Assembly (NCBI GenBank): GCA_024529925.1
Contig: JAFEUB010000733.1
Coordinates: 668,501-732,500 of the forward strand
Source of the DNA: Ophthalmolycus amberensis
Taxonomy: Eukaryota > Chordata > Actinopteri > Perciformes > Zoarcidae
DNA length: 64,000 bases
Direction of reading: 5' to 3'
Below are positions 34,052 to 45,738 of the stretch, piece by piece. The notes below the pieces were generated by a model that saw only the letters and a list, made by a program, of their open reading frames with translations, did not search any database and was not told the DNA's origin. Both the position numbers and the translations under genes were made by a program. Each line of letters opens with the position of its first letter. Within the stretch, counting starts at the first letter, position 1.

Positions 34052-36163
34052 CCCGCCGGCTTCTGTAGAACGAAAGAGACAAGAGAGTATAGACACTTTG
34101 GATTTTCTGTATGAGGTCATGATTGATTATGCAGATTCCTTAACTAAATATTTGCTGAAACTTATGGTTAAAGTATGTGTGCTGGTGTGTTCGCTATTCA
34201 CTGTTTCCACGGCCACATTGCCCAGGAATCTGGCGGTGATTTTCTGGTCAGCTCCCTGCTAAATTTCCAAATCCTTAACTGTTGCAACTGGGGCTGTTGA
34301 ACTATATATATATAAAAATATATATAAAAATATTTTATATAATAAAAACGTAATTTGTGTTGATAGATTAGGGGTGGATGTACAAATGTATACCAAAAAC
34401 AAATACTATTATCAATGAATTACTAAATGTTATAGTAATTGAATGGGCTATTGTAGTGCAATCTGATGAGTAGCCTTTGTTCTAATCCGTGATCCTTTCC
34501 AGCAGCATCACACCTTATGCTTTGCAGACTTATAATAAAAGGTGTGTTTGTTATTGAAGGTAATGGACCTGTGGCAGGCCTATAATGTCTAATAACCTCA
34601 TCGGAAGCTGTCTGAAGAGATGTAACCCATCAGGGTTATCTCAGATTATGCTAAAGAATTAGAGACTGTAACAATTTACTAAGGACTGGAAAATCAGGAT
34701 TTAACAAGCTCTACTGTTTAAATTGTGACTATTCTTTTTCTCCCCGCCCCCCCCCCCCCCAATTTATGGAAGCACAATACTAAATGGCTGGAGTGTCTAT
34801 GTGCAGCAGAGACTGACCGGTAAGCGGGCGGGTTTTGAGGAAGTGCAGGTGTTTCTATTATTTTGTCCATATCATTAATAACAATGAGGCACACTTTTTC
34901 ATGAAGGTAGAATGTATTGCATGGCTGTTGTATGAGAATGCATTAGTTTTAGTTAATAAAAGACAATAAGAGACACGACACCGACACACTGCAGGAGTTG
35001 TTTCTTGAAGTAAATCTCACAAGTTAACGCCTACTTCTTCCTTTCTCACGCACAGCAGCATTGCGCTCAGTGCTGCCACCGGTGGTCGGAAGCTGTATTG
35101 CATTATCAGAACATCGACATGCACTTCACCTTCAAAACTGTTTGACAGAAACACAAATTCACTCCGAAAAGAGCTACTATTATTTTGTAAAGTACTACAA
35201 TAGGTCTAGTTTACCTATTGGACCATCTTGGATTTTGACCGAGTTCCATTGATAAACACAAATCTCCTGTACTCCATTTCATTAAGTCATCATTTTGTAT
35301 TGCTTAATACCCGCCTGACATACAAGTTTTCTCCCCTGATAAGTTGCCAAGAAGTTGAGCTATCCTCTGGGGAGTTCGAACTTGAAATATTCAGCCATTA
35401 ACACGTTTGATGACTTCTGAATGCCTTACATGTATGGATTCACTTACGTAGCAGTACAGGGCCATAATAAGGACTGGCTAAAATTGGATTTTGTTCCTTT
35501 ACAAACTGAATCAAACATGACAAAAAAGACCTGTTACCTGTTAGAGTGGAAGAAAAACCTAAAACTATTGCACTCCACCTGACAAAGTGTGGCTGAAAGT
35601 ACGGTTGTTGCGCAGTTATTGTTTGGAAGAAGATAGGAGAGGAAGGAGCCTAGACAGATGCGGAAGAGAGCCAACCTGTTACCAGAAGTACCTCCCTCTA
35701 GGAACTGTAAACAAGCTTAACCCTTTAATGAGCATTCAGCTGAACAGAAAGGTACATGTACTTGTTGTTGATAAAAAGCTACTTTTATTTTTTTTTTAAT
35801 ACACACTGCACTTAATAAGTAAACACCCTTCAGGATTTTGTGAACACTGTCGAGTAGAGGAATTGTGGAGAATGTAACATTACACTTCAAAAAGTCTGCT
35901 AGAGAACGAGAAACATCAAAAGGGAAATCAGAAAGCTGGTAGTGGAAGAACTGAATTGAAACTGGGCTGATCATGAATAATTCGTTTTGTGAAATATTGT
36001 TTTTGTTTATGTTCTGTTCTTGTTTGTTTTATTTGTTGTGTGCTTGTTTTGTATAGGGTTATATCCGGCTCAAGTCCACACTCCAACACAGTAGTCGGCG
36101 GTAATTCCCCTCAACGCTGGTTTGCCACACTGCCATAAAACCGATAAGGAAGAAGAAGACTAT
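34052..36163. other. Head-to-head intergenic region between MS4A-like gene b and ubqln4
   Basis: Divergent promoter interval of about 2.1 kb. It contains a short AT-rich tract near 34300-34340, a C homopolymer (34747-34760) and otherwise unremarkable AT-rich sequence. No coding exon recognised. Confidence 0.45.
34747..34760. repeat. Poly(C) tract
   Basis: Fourteen consecutive C residues after CCCCG. Confidence 0.9.
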
Positions 36164-36211
36164 ACCGGAAGTGACGCAGAAGAGAGAGAAACATCAGTAA
36201 AGATGGCGGAG
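36164..36211 (+). promoter_or_regulatory. ubqln4 core promoter: ETS, CRE-like and YY1/TISU-like sites
   Basis: ACCGGAAGT (36164-36172) is a strong ETS-family site and overlaps TGACGCA (36172-36178), a CRE-like half site. The start codon is embedded in AAAGATGGCGGAG (36200-36212). That matches a YY1 site and differs by one position from the TISU initiator associated with very short 5' UTRs. The closeness of the ETS site to the ATG (about 30 bases) suggests a short leader. This is motif evidence only. Confidence 0.5.
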
Positions 36212-39200
36212 AAAAGCAGCACGGACCGTACGGAGGATGACAACATGGATAATAGTGTTGCTCCTGAAGCATCTATGATGGTGGTCAACGTCAAAACCCC
36301 CAATGGAAAAGAGGAAATCTCCATTTCAGAGGATTCATCTGTCTCACAGGTGCGTTAATTCACCTTTTTCATCGGATATCACGCTACCATCACGTAAACG
36401 TTTCCTCGCAAACATTAGGGGAAAGGTCAAAACGTTACTTTTTTTAACTGTTAACCAGCAGCCGGTTACATCTTGAGAGGTATATCCGTGGTCTCACAGA
36501 TGTCTACTGTGAAATCAACCTTTTAAATCACGTTTAGATCCGACACGTTATTAAGACGGCAGACATTTCTGTGGCCACGACAGTAACCGGAAAGTTAGCG
36601 TCATGCTACAAGAGCTAACGTTAACCTTCTTATCTACAACCGAATAACATCATGAAACAAGTCTGATTACCGTTACTGACAATGGCCACCCACTCTTTGA
36701 CACTGTGTGTGACTATTAACGGAGTATTTTCCAGTTCTGTGCTGTTAACCTGCCAAACCAATGTTTGTCTCCTTGTCAATCAGACTCGTGCTACCACAAC
36801 AAAATGCACTATAGTTAGTCAGACAGCAGTGTGATTCACAACAACATGCAAGTGACACTTTTATCACATCACAAGGATTTTGTTTATCAGAACTATACTA
36901 GGATTGAGTCCTCTGTCCACTGCAAACTGTCGAATCATAATTGTTGTAATCCTCTCCTGTAAGTGACTCTGTTTAAGTTCCATGAGAGTTTTACATCAAT
37001 CACTGTCCCCAGATATTCATATTCGCCATCAAGTAGCTCTTTGCTTTTGTGTCTGTCTTCTTGCTCTGAAATAAAAATGAATTTCCTGAGTTTTCTTGGT
37101 ATTTAGCTGAAGAAAACGGGAGGTTTCTTGGTTGACCTGACTTCCATCGACAAACAATCCTCTCATTCATGATGCATTGTTGCATCATTGGCGATCAAAT
37201 CAGTAATCACCGTGTCATCAACAAATGTAACCACCAGAGGAGTTGGCTCTACATTTGTTTGTACTGTTTAAGGAATGAATACAACTGTCTGGCCTTAGTT
37301 CCTTTGTGCACATTGTAGATGGAGTCTACTAAAGACAAGAGACTGACTACATTTTCAGAACTAGATTCTGACACCTCTTCAAAAGAGGGCCACGAGATCA
37401 CAAGTGAATGCCGGACCTACTTGATATTTTACTTTACTTTGCCCTGTTAGTAATCGTCCAATGCTCTTGTCTCATTTGTCCAGTTTAAACAGGAGGTGTC
37501 CAAAAAGTTTGAGGCCCAGCAGGACCAGCTGGTGTTGATATTTGCTGGAAAGATTCTGAAGGACGGTGATACGTTAAAACAGCACGGTATCAAAGACGGC
37601 TTGACCGTTCATCTCGTCATCAAGACTGCCCCAAAGTAAGTACCGGTACAATGCGTGTGTGGTCGGGAAATGGTGTAAATCATTATCGTTAGACTATGTA
37701 AATCCCCATCTATGAGTTAGCTGGTAAGCGTTTAATTTGACGGTTGTCTTTCTCTCTGAAGATCGACAGGTGACGGTACATCTCAGACAAGTTCCCGTAC
37801 TGCAACATCTCAAAGTAGCAGCAGCAGCAACGCCAGCGCAGCAGACAGAGCCGGAAGTGGCACGAGTACGACGCCAACACAACCTGCCAATGCAATGGGT
37901 TAGAGTTTTATACATTTTTACAATGACTTGCTTGCTTTTTGCACTGCAGCACGTTTAACCCTTGTGACAGATATGCCCTCGTAATTACCGGTAGGGTTGT
38001 ACCACAAATCCACATCGTGAAAAGAATCTGAGTCCATATGCCTCTTTGTCTTTTCGGTCTCTTTGTTTCACCTACTTTCCTGTAAGTTATTATCACGGCA
38101 TGAATAGAAACCATTTAGGCTCTATAGAGAATTTGTCTTGTACTATGAGCCTTCAGGACAATCAGACACTGTCCACATTATAAGCCAGTCACAACAAACA
38201 TGAATGACTTAAAACGCCACATACACTCAGTATCTGTCGACCATGAAAGTTTGACAAGGGAAATTATGCTTATTATTTGTATGACTGAACATGAATGCAG
38301 GATTCTTGAAGATTTGAAATCAATCCACATTTTCAACTGCATTTCCACACAGACGTTTGACAAGATACCATCATAAATGTAGCACTTTAAAAACATATTT
38401 GGGTGACATACATACATTTTCCTGTCAACGTGTCCACTTACCTGCCACCTTATCTCCGGCTTTGCTCTTCCTCAGGTGGACTCGGTGACCTGTCCGGCTT
38501 GTTGGGTCTGGGCGGTATGGGCGGTATGGGCGGTATGGGCGGTCTGGGCGGTATGGGCGGTCTGGGAGGTCTGGGCAGTATGGGAGGTCTAGGCAATATG
38601 GGCAATATGGGCATGCGCTCATCCAGCTTCATGGAGATGCAGCAGCAGGTGCAGAGTCAGCTGATGTCCAACCCAGAAATGCTGTCGCAGGTGATGGGCA
38701 ACCCGATGGTGCAGAACATGATGTCCAACCCAGAACTGATGAGACAGATGCTCGCAGGCAACCCTCAGATGCAGCAGCTCATGGGACGGAACCCGGACAT
38801 CTCCAGCATGTTCAGCAACCCTGAGCTCATGAGACAGGTCAGTGCAGAGTTGCTCATGATAGTTCTCTGAAACACCAAGTCACCCTCAAAGAGCCAGATG
38901 AACAGGTGCTCCCCAAACTGGCCTTTACTCTTTTTCTCTCACAGCCGTAAACTTGCCGCCGTTCGGTTCGTTCAACACTTTGAATGAAAACAGTGGCACC
39001 GGAGTTTTTAATATTTGGGTGGTCCGCACTGCGCAGGGGAAATCAGACGCACCTGCTGTTGATGCAGGATCGAACTTAACCACATGTTTGTGACGCAAAC
39101 TGTTTTTGGTTGCTGTTACTTGAAATGTGCTTTAGTACCGTCACCTTTTCTACCCAGTTTGAGTTTGCGGCTATGTTCTTTACATCGGTTATTTATTTTG

Positions 39201-40780
39201 CTTACCGTCGCACACTCCTGCAGATCTTTTACCACTTCTGCCTGGGTTTGTGTCCAGATGTTGCAGTTGTCTATTTTCACAGAGGATACAGAAATATTAG
39301 TATCCTCTGTTCTTCTCCTGCTGTGCTTTCAACCTCTGTTGTCCCCGACCATTTGCTTGCACATGTTGATGTGATTTTAAAAATGCTTTTTTTTAAATGA
39401 TGTTGTTTTAGTGTGATTGGGTGACTTATTTATTTAATATTTTCTGCAAGACCCCAGGTCCAACGTGATCAGGTAAAATGTGCTGGAATAACGATGGAAC
39501 TCAACAGTCTAGTGAGACGTTCTTCTTCCTCGGCTCTCGCTGCTTGTTTTTGTCACTTCCATCCTCTCGTCCCTTGACGGACCATACAGTAGGCAAGGGA
39601 TCTAGCAATGATGCAACAGGTGAGGCTTTACCAGGACTAGGTGCTTAGTAACCCTGAGAGCATCCTCAGGGTTTAAAACGCTCTGCGGAGAATGAATGCG
39701 GACATCGCAATTGTGATTTTGTGTACACAAGATAAAATATCATCTGTCAGGTCTTTGGAGACCCGGTTGGGTGGGTTTGGAGTTGACTTGTGTCGTGTTT
39801 GTCATTGAACAGATGCAGAGTCCCGAAACAATGTCTATGATGACCAACCCCAGAGCCATGCAGGCCCTCATGCAGATCCAACAGGGCCTGCAGACCTTAC
39901 AGACAGAAGCCCCGGGATTCATGTCCAGGTACCGGCTATTAGCTCTAAAAAGAATACTTAAACCTTGTATAATTGTCGTAATTTGGCAGTCAACTCAGAA
40001 TGAATCGAAAGAAACATAATAGCTATACCCTTCAGTTGTAGTTGGTAAGTATTGGTAGTGTTCATTTGAAGTCACAGTATATTTAGGTGAAATTAAATGG
40101 AATCGTTACATTTTCCTGTATTGTTGACATGTCCTTCCCCTCTCTAGATTGTCTCCTGGAGGTCTCCCGGTTCCTCCAGCCTCAGAGGTCAGCATCCCCC
40201 CAGAGAACCCTCAGCCCTCTACTATGGCAACAGGATCCAGCCCCTCCTCAGCCACCAGTCCCTCTGACCAACAGCTCCTCCAGCAGATGTTACAGATGTT
40301 CGCAGGCGGAAGGCAACCAGTATGTCTCATCTAATTTGTCCTGTTTTCCATAATCAGAGCATCAATGTTTTTCACAGATTCTAACTCGTTAGCTAGACGT
40401 ATGTTGCAGTTCCACCAGTTTTGATTCTCCTTTTCTCTTGTCAACCTTTAAAAACTTGTTAGGATTGTTGGTGTTTTTCATTGAGACCAATAGATAATCC
40501 TGCCACTAAATTTGAATATGAATGTTAATATGATGAACATGAAGAATCAGTTTAATTGGAATAAGTGAAGAATTTTTCCAATTAAATTTAAGAAGCAGCA
40601 ATCTGATCGTGACCTTGTGCATAGTCTCCTCCCTCGCAGCTTCAGACCCCCGAGGTCCGTTTTCAGCAGCAGCTCGACCAGCTCAACACCATGGGCTTCA
40701 TCGACCGCCAAGCCAACCTGCAGGCGCTCATCGCTACGGGAGGGGACGTCAACGCCGCCATCGAGAGACTCCTGGCCTAA
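36203..40780 (+). CDS. ubqln4: Ubiquilin-4, internally shortened (408 aa from 7 exons)
   Basis: Exons: 36203-36349, 37484-37635, 37762-37898, 38476-38837, 39813-39928, 40148-40319 and 40640-40780, with GT-AG introns and a continuous frame. Domains in order: ubiquitin-like domain (about 25-100), Ser/Thr/Ala-rich linker, a Gly-Met/Leu repeat, one STI1 block (NPEMLSQVMGNPMVQNMMSNPEL), a downstream NPRAMQALMQIQQGLQTLQTE segment, and a C-terminal UBA domain (VRFQQQLDQLNTMGF onwards). Ubiquilins shuttle ubiquitinated and membrane-protein clients to the proteasome in the cytosol. Vertebrate ubiquilin-4 is about 600 aa; the roughly 190 residues holding the rest of the first and the second STI1 region are missing here. 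A decayed exon for part of it lies at 39581-39706. Neighbours lamtor2 and rab25 match human 1q22, supporting ubqln4 over ubqln1/2. Poly(A) candidates at 41611-41616 and 41853-41858. Confidence 0.8.
38509..38615 (+). repeat. ubqln4: 9-bp-unit Gly-Gly-Met/Leu coding repeat in ubqln4 exon 4
   Basis: Units of the form GGCGGTATG or GGCGGTCTG repeat about a dozen times and encode GGM/GGL triplets before the STI1 block. The repeat degrades towards its 3' end (GGCAATATG). Confidence 0.9.
39581..39706 (+). pseudogene. ubqln4: Fossil (decayed) ubqln4 exon within an intron
   Basis: In the intron between exons 4 and 5, 42 codons read without gaps as a degraded version of the ubiquilin segment that normally follows NPELMRQ. 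Recognisable are AR..AMMQ, QD, LSN.ESI and NALRRM..DI, interrupted by three in-frame stops (39590-39592, 39638-39640, 39674-39676). The position expected for the acceptor AG (39579-39580) reads GG after a pyrimidine-rich stretch. Exon 4 ends in phase 0, as needed to join this segment. Its loss explains part of the shortened protein; the exons that would follow it were not found. Confidence 0.78.
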
Positions 40781-42631
40781 CTCGCTCAGGTCGGAAGACT
40801 GGTAGAGTTGTGGACTGGAATGGGAGGTTTTAAAGTTAACACGTGACACGCAGTCCCTACATCAAATGCAAGTCTGACCTGACACCCAGATATCACTTAT
40901 TATCAAGCCGATCTGTAAATCATAGGAAGTATAAACGGGGGGCGGTTGACGAGGGTCGTTGTTTCATGACGCCACGACTATCACTGCCAACGACCAATAA
41001 GATCCAGTGCAGCCGGAGATGATTACTGACATGACAAGTGCTCATTCACTGGATGTCTGCACGAGGTTACCAAGGAATTAACTTTTAATTGTTACTTAGA
41101 TTGACATTATTTAATTTGAACAGATTGTATTTACGTCATTGGATAAAGAGTTTTTAATTTGGTTGTTGTTGGATGATGGTCTTCTGTGCTCTCAGCTTGT
41201 TGTTTTTTTTCATCCTCTTGCTTGGTATTTATCTAAATTATCTATTCAGTTTCATTTTTTTGTTTTTGTTTACCCTGACAGGTGCTTGGCAGTGCTGCCT
41301 CAATGTTTTAGGATTGGATTCGGATTCCAGGACCAAATGTGTGTGTGTGTGTGTGGCGAGGGTTGGACAAAGGAAAAACTGGCAGAGATTTTCCTCAGGT
41401 ACATTTGTCAGGTTTTTCATTTGCAGAATTCACCAAAACAGTTGTTTCCATCTGATTGTTTTAATCTATAAATTATTCTACAATGGATCACAGTATCACC
41501 TTAAAAATATCATCCGTACATCTTAGTAAAGACCGTGTCATTGGAATTTATTTTCTTGACAAACGGGTTTGGTTCAAGTTGGTTTCCTGTCGATTAACAG
41601 TGTAAAAGTAAATAAACATCCAAACATCCATTTTGATTTTTTTTGTCCTGAAGTATAAAATGGTGTCTCTATAAAGTGTCCATGCCCTAATGATACTGTG
41701 ATTAATTGTGGTTATGGATTACTCAATAGAAATTGTTAAAAGCCATTGTTGCCACCTTGGGTTCTGCAATATATTGCGAAATAATCTGTGAAATATATTG
41801 TTGCATGTCTCCCTCTATGGACAAAGTAGCCAAAAAACATTTTTTTCAGTCCAATAAATGATTTGCAATTTGTCTTGTCTGATTTAAATGTGTGAATGAT
41901 TTACTTTGACCTCGCAGTTTGACTGCTGTGGTATGTTGGATTTAAACCTTGATTTAAATGTCTCTTTGTCCTAGCAGTGTGTTTCTGCCTGTAGCCTGTA
42001 ACCACCTGTTTGCTGTGTCCAGTGATATCTGAAAGGTTTCACAAGTAGGCGTATATACATCTCTTCCTTATGAATACAAATACATTTATATAATGTAATA
42101 GTCACTAACGGTAATCTATGCAGTGGCAGAGGAAGAATTGAATTAAGTAAATGTAGCTGACCATAAATACTATTCCACTAACCATAACAGTCTGTATTGT
42201 GCCTTTTATCAAATATAACAACGCAGTTTTAATTATTAAAAGTGAAATTACCTATTTGTTGTTATTGCTCCTTTTTTATGTTTATTATTGTATCTTAAAT
42301 ATTTGAATGTGCTCTGAAAAGTTGGATGGTTTTATACTCCAAATATGAACATGGAACTCTAATAGTTTTATGAATGTCGCACATAAAATATTAAACTTAA
42401 AACTAGACTAGTAGCGAGAGCTACAAAAAGCAATGCAGTAAAAATGAAGTGCGCACCGCTGAAATATTACGGTCTGTGGTGAGTACGGGTATAAACAGTA
42501 AATAGTATATATACACATAATATAATAAGTCTCACACAAATGTAAATACTCAAGTAAGCTAATACACTCTGGACTAAACACTTTACACATTGAGCAAACG
42601 TTAAACAGTACGTCAGTAAATAGTTTCGATG
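40781..42631. other. ubqln4 3' UTR and intergenic region
   Basis: Contains a (TG)n run at about 41339-41355, poly(A) hexamers at 41611-41616 and 41853-41858 for ubqln4, and AT-rich intergenic sequence up to the lamtor2 promoter. No further coding sequence recognised. Confidence 0.5.
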
Positions 42632-42669
42632 CCTACAATTCCCACAATGCGTTGCGAACGCAACCGGAA
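42632..42669 (+). promoter_or_regulatory. lamtor2: lamtor2 promoter: ZNF143/Staf-type site and ETS site
   Basis: CCTACAATTCCCACAATGC (42632-42650) closely matches the ZNF143 (Staf) consensus ACTACAATTCCCAGAATGC. It is followed by CCGGAA (42664-42669), an ETS site, about 110 bases before the ATG. This pairing is typical of TATA-less housekeeping promoters, in keeping with the gene's role. No expression evidence is available here. Confidence 0.6.
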
Positions 42670-42780
42670 AGGGAAGAAAACGTCAGCTGACTCGACTTGG
42701 TGTTTTGTTGAGTAGTTCTTGACAGTTTAAAGGCCTTTCGTTAGTGATTAAATAACACGTATGTTAGTGAGTAAGTAGCT

Positions 42781-45184
42781 ATGTTACGACCAAAGGCGTT
42801 AACGCAGGTTCTCAGCCAAGCGAACACAAACGGAGTCCAAAGCACACTGTGAGTACAGCTAGCTAGCTAGCTAGCGCTATGCTAGCGAGATGCTACACGG
42901 CGCAGGAGTAATGTGGTTTTTGACCATTGTTCGATTTGTTGTTGTTTTTAACGTCCCAAGGAAACTCAAAAAGTCTGCAAACGTTGAATAATATCTTGAC
43001 GAACAATAATAATCCCGCGATAACAAGTAAATTAGACAAATAGCTGGTACAAATCCACCACTTTATATTTTGCTGTGAGATCTCTTTGCAATACGATTAT
43101 TTTAAAGCTCAACCTTGTTTACAAGCAGCATGTTTTGTGATGTAATCGTTTCAGCACTACTGAAAGTAGATCTGTCTAGATTCACTCATTTGCATATATT
43201 TTAATTCAATTTGTTAATTTAATCTATTCCTGCATTTATACAGATGCTTTCATTTGTACTTATTTTCGTGTATAGCGTTAAGTGTGGTCTCATTGTCAGT
43301 TTAAATTAAAATAGGTTTTACATCTGGTTTAATTAAACTTAGATAAAGGGCAACATACTTCATAACACCGTTACATAGTGCAGAAAGTTTCATATTGCTT
43401 GATATACAGTATATACTATGATTAGGGTTTGTACCAACAATGTTAAGGAGCTTGGAATAGTACAGATAGCTTGCAAAAACTGCATGTCGATGACGTGTGA
43501 GTCCCGAGTGGTGTGCATACAATCTGTGACCATCAGGGAGACAGTATACGGAATTGTTGTTGTGTTTATATAACGTTTTCTGTAGGGCACATGATGCATT
43601 TATGAAAGGACTAATGCATATCTATGAGTAGAATCCATACAATGACAGTCTATCGTGAAATCATTTCACATGTTCATCGGCTGGATACTGAAACATGCAA
43701 CTTTACATTTCCACCAGCCTACTGAATAATGAAGGTTCACTTCTGGCTTACTCCGGGTACGGGGACACTGACGCACGAGTGACAGCCGCCATCGCGAGCA
43801 ACATCTGGGCAGCCTACGACAAGAACGGCCACCAGGCCTTTAACGAAGACAAACTCAAGTTCATACTCATGGATTGTATGGTAAGTAGTACATAAGTAGT
43901 GCATTTCCTCCGAAAAACCACTTGCGGTTGCTCTCTGGTATGTGATCAGTGTGAATTGGGGCACTTTGTCACTTTGTTTTTTCTCTCTTCTCAGGAGGGA
44001 AGAGTGGCCATCACTCGTGTAGCCAACCTACTACTGTGTATGTACGCCAAAGAGACGGTGGGCTTTGGAATGCTGAAAGCCAAGGTGAGAGTTCTTTAGC
44101 AGTCGGTGCTGAAGTCAGTCATCGGTTTCTCGTACAACCATTCGCTGCCATGGTGTTTCATGCATTCGTCGTGGTTTGCTGTACTTGTCAAGCTCATTTG
44201 TATATTGGGGGTTAAAGCACACACTTGTAATGGGGCCTTTGAGGGTCCCCAACCTCCACCACGTCAAGTGAATTTGTTTGACATTTATTGGCATTTTGTA
44301 GAAAGTCTCAACACTGGAATGGTTCTGAATTCACCATCATTTAGTCATCAAAGTTGGCGACGCACTGTTACAGCTGACTCACGGGACGTAGTGGGACATT
44401 AAGAGCAACATCCTGCATATAATCATGAACGTTATGTATTAACAATGTACTCTTAGTCAGCCCACCATGACTGATCCCATCCGTTAACCTGTTTATATTT
44501 TTATGATCCATACTCGGGGTTCCTACGTGTCCTGGAAAACAGCTGAGAGAGGATTTTATAGAAGTTATAGTCATAGACTGCACTTCTTTTAAATCTAGAA
44601 ACGAGTGGGAACCCTGTTACTGTTAACCTGATTCGGGCATTGTATACATTGTATATATTTTGGATTTGCACCTTATTTGCACCTTAGGTTATTGTTATTG
44701 TAGAATTTGATGCTTTGCACTCCTTGTATTTGCAGATATTTTCCAGTTTTATTTCATATTATCTTACGATGACAAATTGTTCTGCATATAGATTTGTTTC
44801 AGTTTGAACTACTTTATATGAGAGGAAGAGGAAATAACAAGATGCAGCCACGCAAGTCATACAAAGACAAATTGGCAGGTGCATATTGATGTTTGCGATT
44901 CTCAAACCTCCAACAACTCTGAATACAGCCGTTGTTATGGCAACAGCCATGGCCGGAGGCACTATGTTTTTGGGTTGTGTGTCCGTCCCCTTTTTGGCGA
45001 ACACCACCAAATTTGGCACAAACGTGCACTTGGACTCGAGGATGAACAGATTCGAATTTGTTGGTGTTGAGAGGTCGCTGTGGTGGTAATTCTAGTTAAC
45101 ATTGTTCTGTGTCTGTTGCGTTGACAGGCAGAGGCCCTGGTGCAGTACCTGGAGGAGCCATTAACCCAAGTGGCAGCGTCATAG
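42781..45184 (+). CDS. lamtor2: Lamtor2 (p14), Ragulator subunit (125 aa, 4 exons)
   Basis: Exons: 42781-42848, 43718-43880, 43995-44084 and 45128-45184, with GT-AG introns. They give 125 residues beginning MLRPKALTQVLSQ and ending EEPLTQVAAS, the exact length of the mammalian protein and near-identical to it. The protein is a roadblock/LC7-fold scaffold that pairs with Lamtor3 in the Ragulator complex on late endosomes and lysosomes, where it supports Rag GTPase recruitment of mTORC1 and MAPK signalling. Downstream poly(A) signal at 45733-45738. Intron 1 starts with a (GCTA)n run just after the donor; intron 3 holds a degenerate interspersed repeat. Nothing abnormal is seen in the coding sequence. 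High confidence. Confidence 0.95.
42858..42879. repeat. (AGCT)n short tandem repeat in lamtor2 intron 1
   Basis: Five tandem AGCT units directly downstream of the exon 1 donor, followed by imperfect GCTAGCG repeats. The sequence is self-complementary. Confidence 0.8.
44815..45090. mobile_element. Degenerate interspersed repeat in lamtor2 intron 3
   Basis: Contains CCAAATTTGGCACAAACGTG, then CACTTGGACTCGAGGATGAA and GTTGGTGTTGAGAGGTC, a motif series typical of a widespread fish interspersed repeat. The overlapping open frames on both strands (up to 90 codons) are by-products. Confidence 0.5.
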
Positions 45185-45732
45185 TGGAGAAGTGGCTGAT
45201 GCTCAGCCTGACGATTCTGTCTGCCTGGAAACAAAGCATCATATGATTCAGGTCATTGGACTACTGTAACATATTCTGTACATGCATTAATATATGAGTG
45301 AGGGTTAGGATTTTTGAGCATGTGCAGAGTTCACTCTAAAACAGATTGTGGCTCAAAATCATTTTTATGAATGGGGGGGGGGCAGTGTAATTATAATCAT
45401 ATTGAAACTAATAACTTGTCTTGGTTTTTAACACGTTGTCTTCTCTTGTGACGCGTGTGTTCATCTAGTGGTCTGTTCAGAAAGTCCACGTAATTTGTCA
45501 CTAGGAAGTCTGAGTGTGCAGCTGCTGAGATGTTTCCATTATTCAACTGTTCCCGCGGTTGATTCATTCATTTGCAGTTTTAGTTCAGCCTCGCTGATCC
45601 CAGTCAAGCAGAAAATGTAACATTTTGAATCCTGTCAGAGGAGTAAAATGTTTTGTGGAAAACGTTCATATGAATGTCTGACTGATAAAATGCAGTGAAG
45701 ATTATTTGCTTCATTTTGTTTCAAAGCTGTCG

Positions 45733-45738
45733 AATAAA
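45733..45738 (+). terminator. lamtor2: Poly(A) signal of lamtor2
   Basis: AATAAA about 550 bases after the stop codon, in the 3' UTR of lamtor2. Confidence 0.6.

Noticed and set aside
38403..38475. In-frame extension upstream of the ubqln4 Gly-Met exon
   Set aside because: A good acceptor (TTCCTCAG) at 38475 and phase continuity with exon 3 show the exon starts at 38476; the upstream part is intron.
44759..45234. Overlapping 86- to 90-codon frames in lamtor2 intron 3
   Set aside because: They lie across a degenerate interspersed repeat and the antisense of lamtor2 exon 4.
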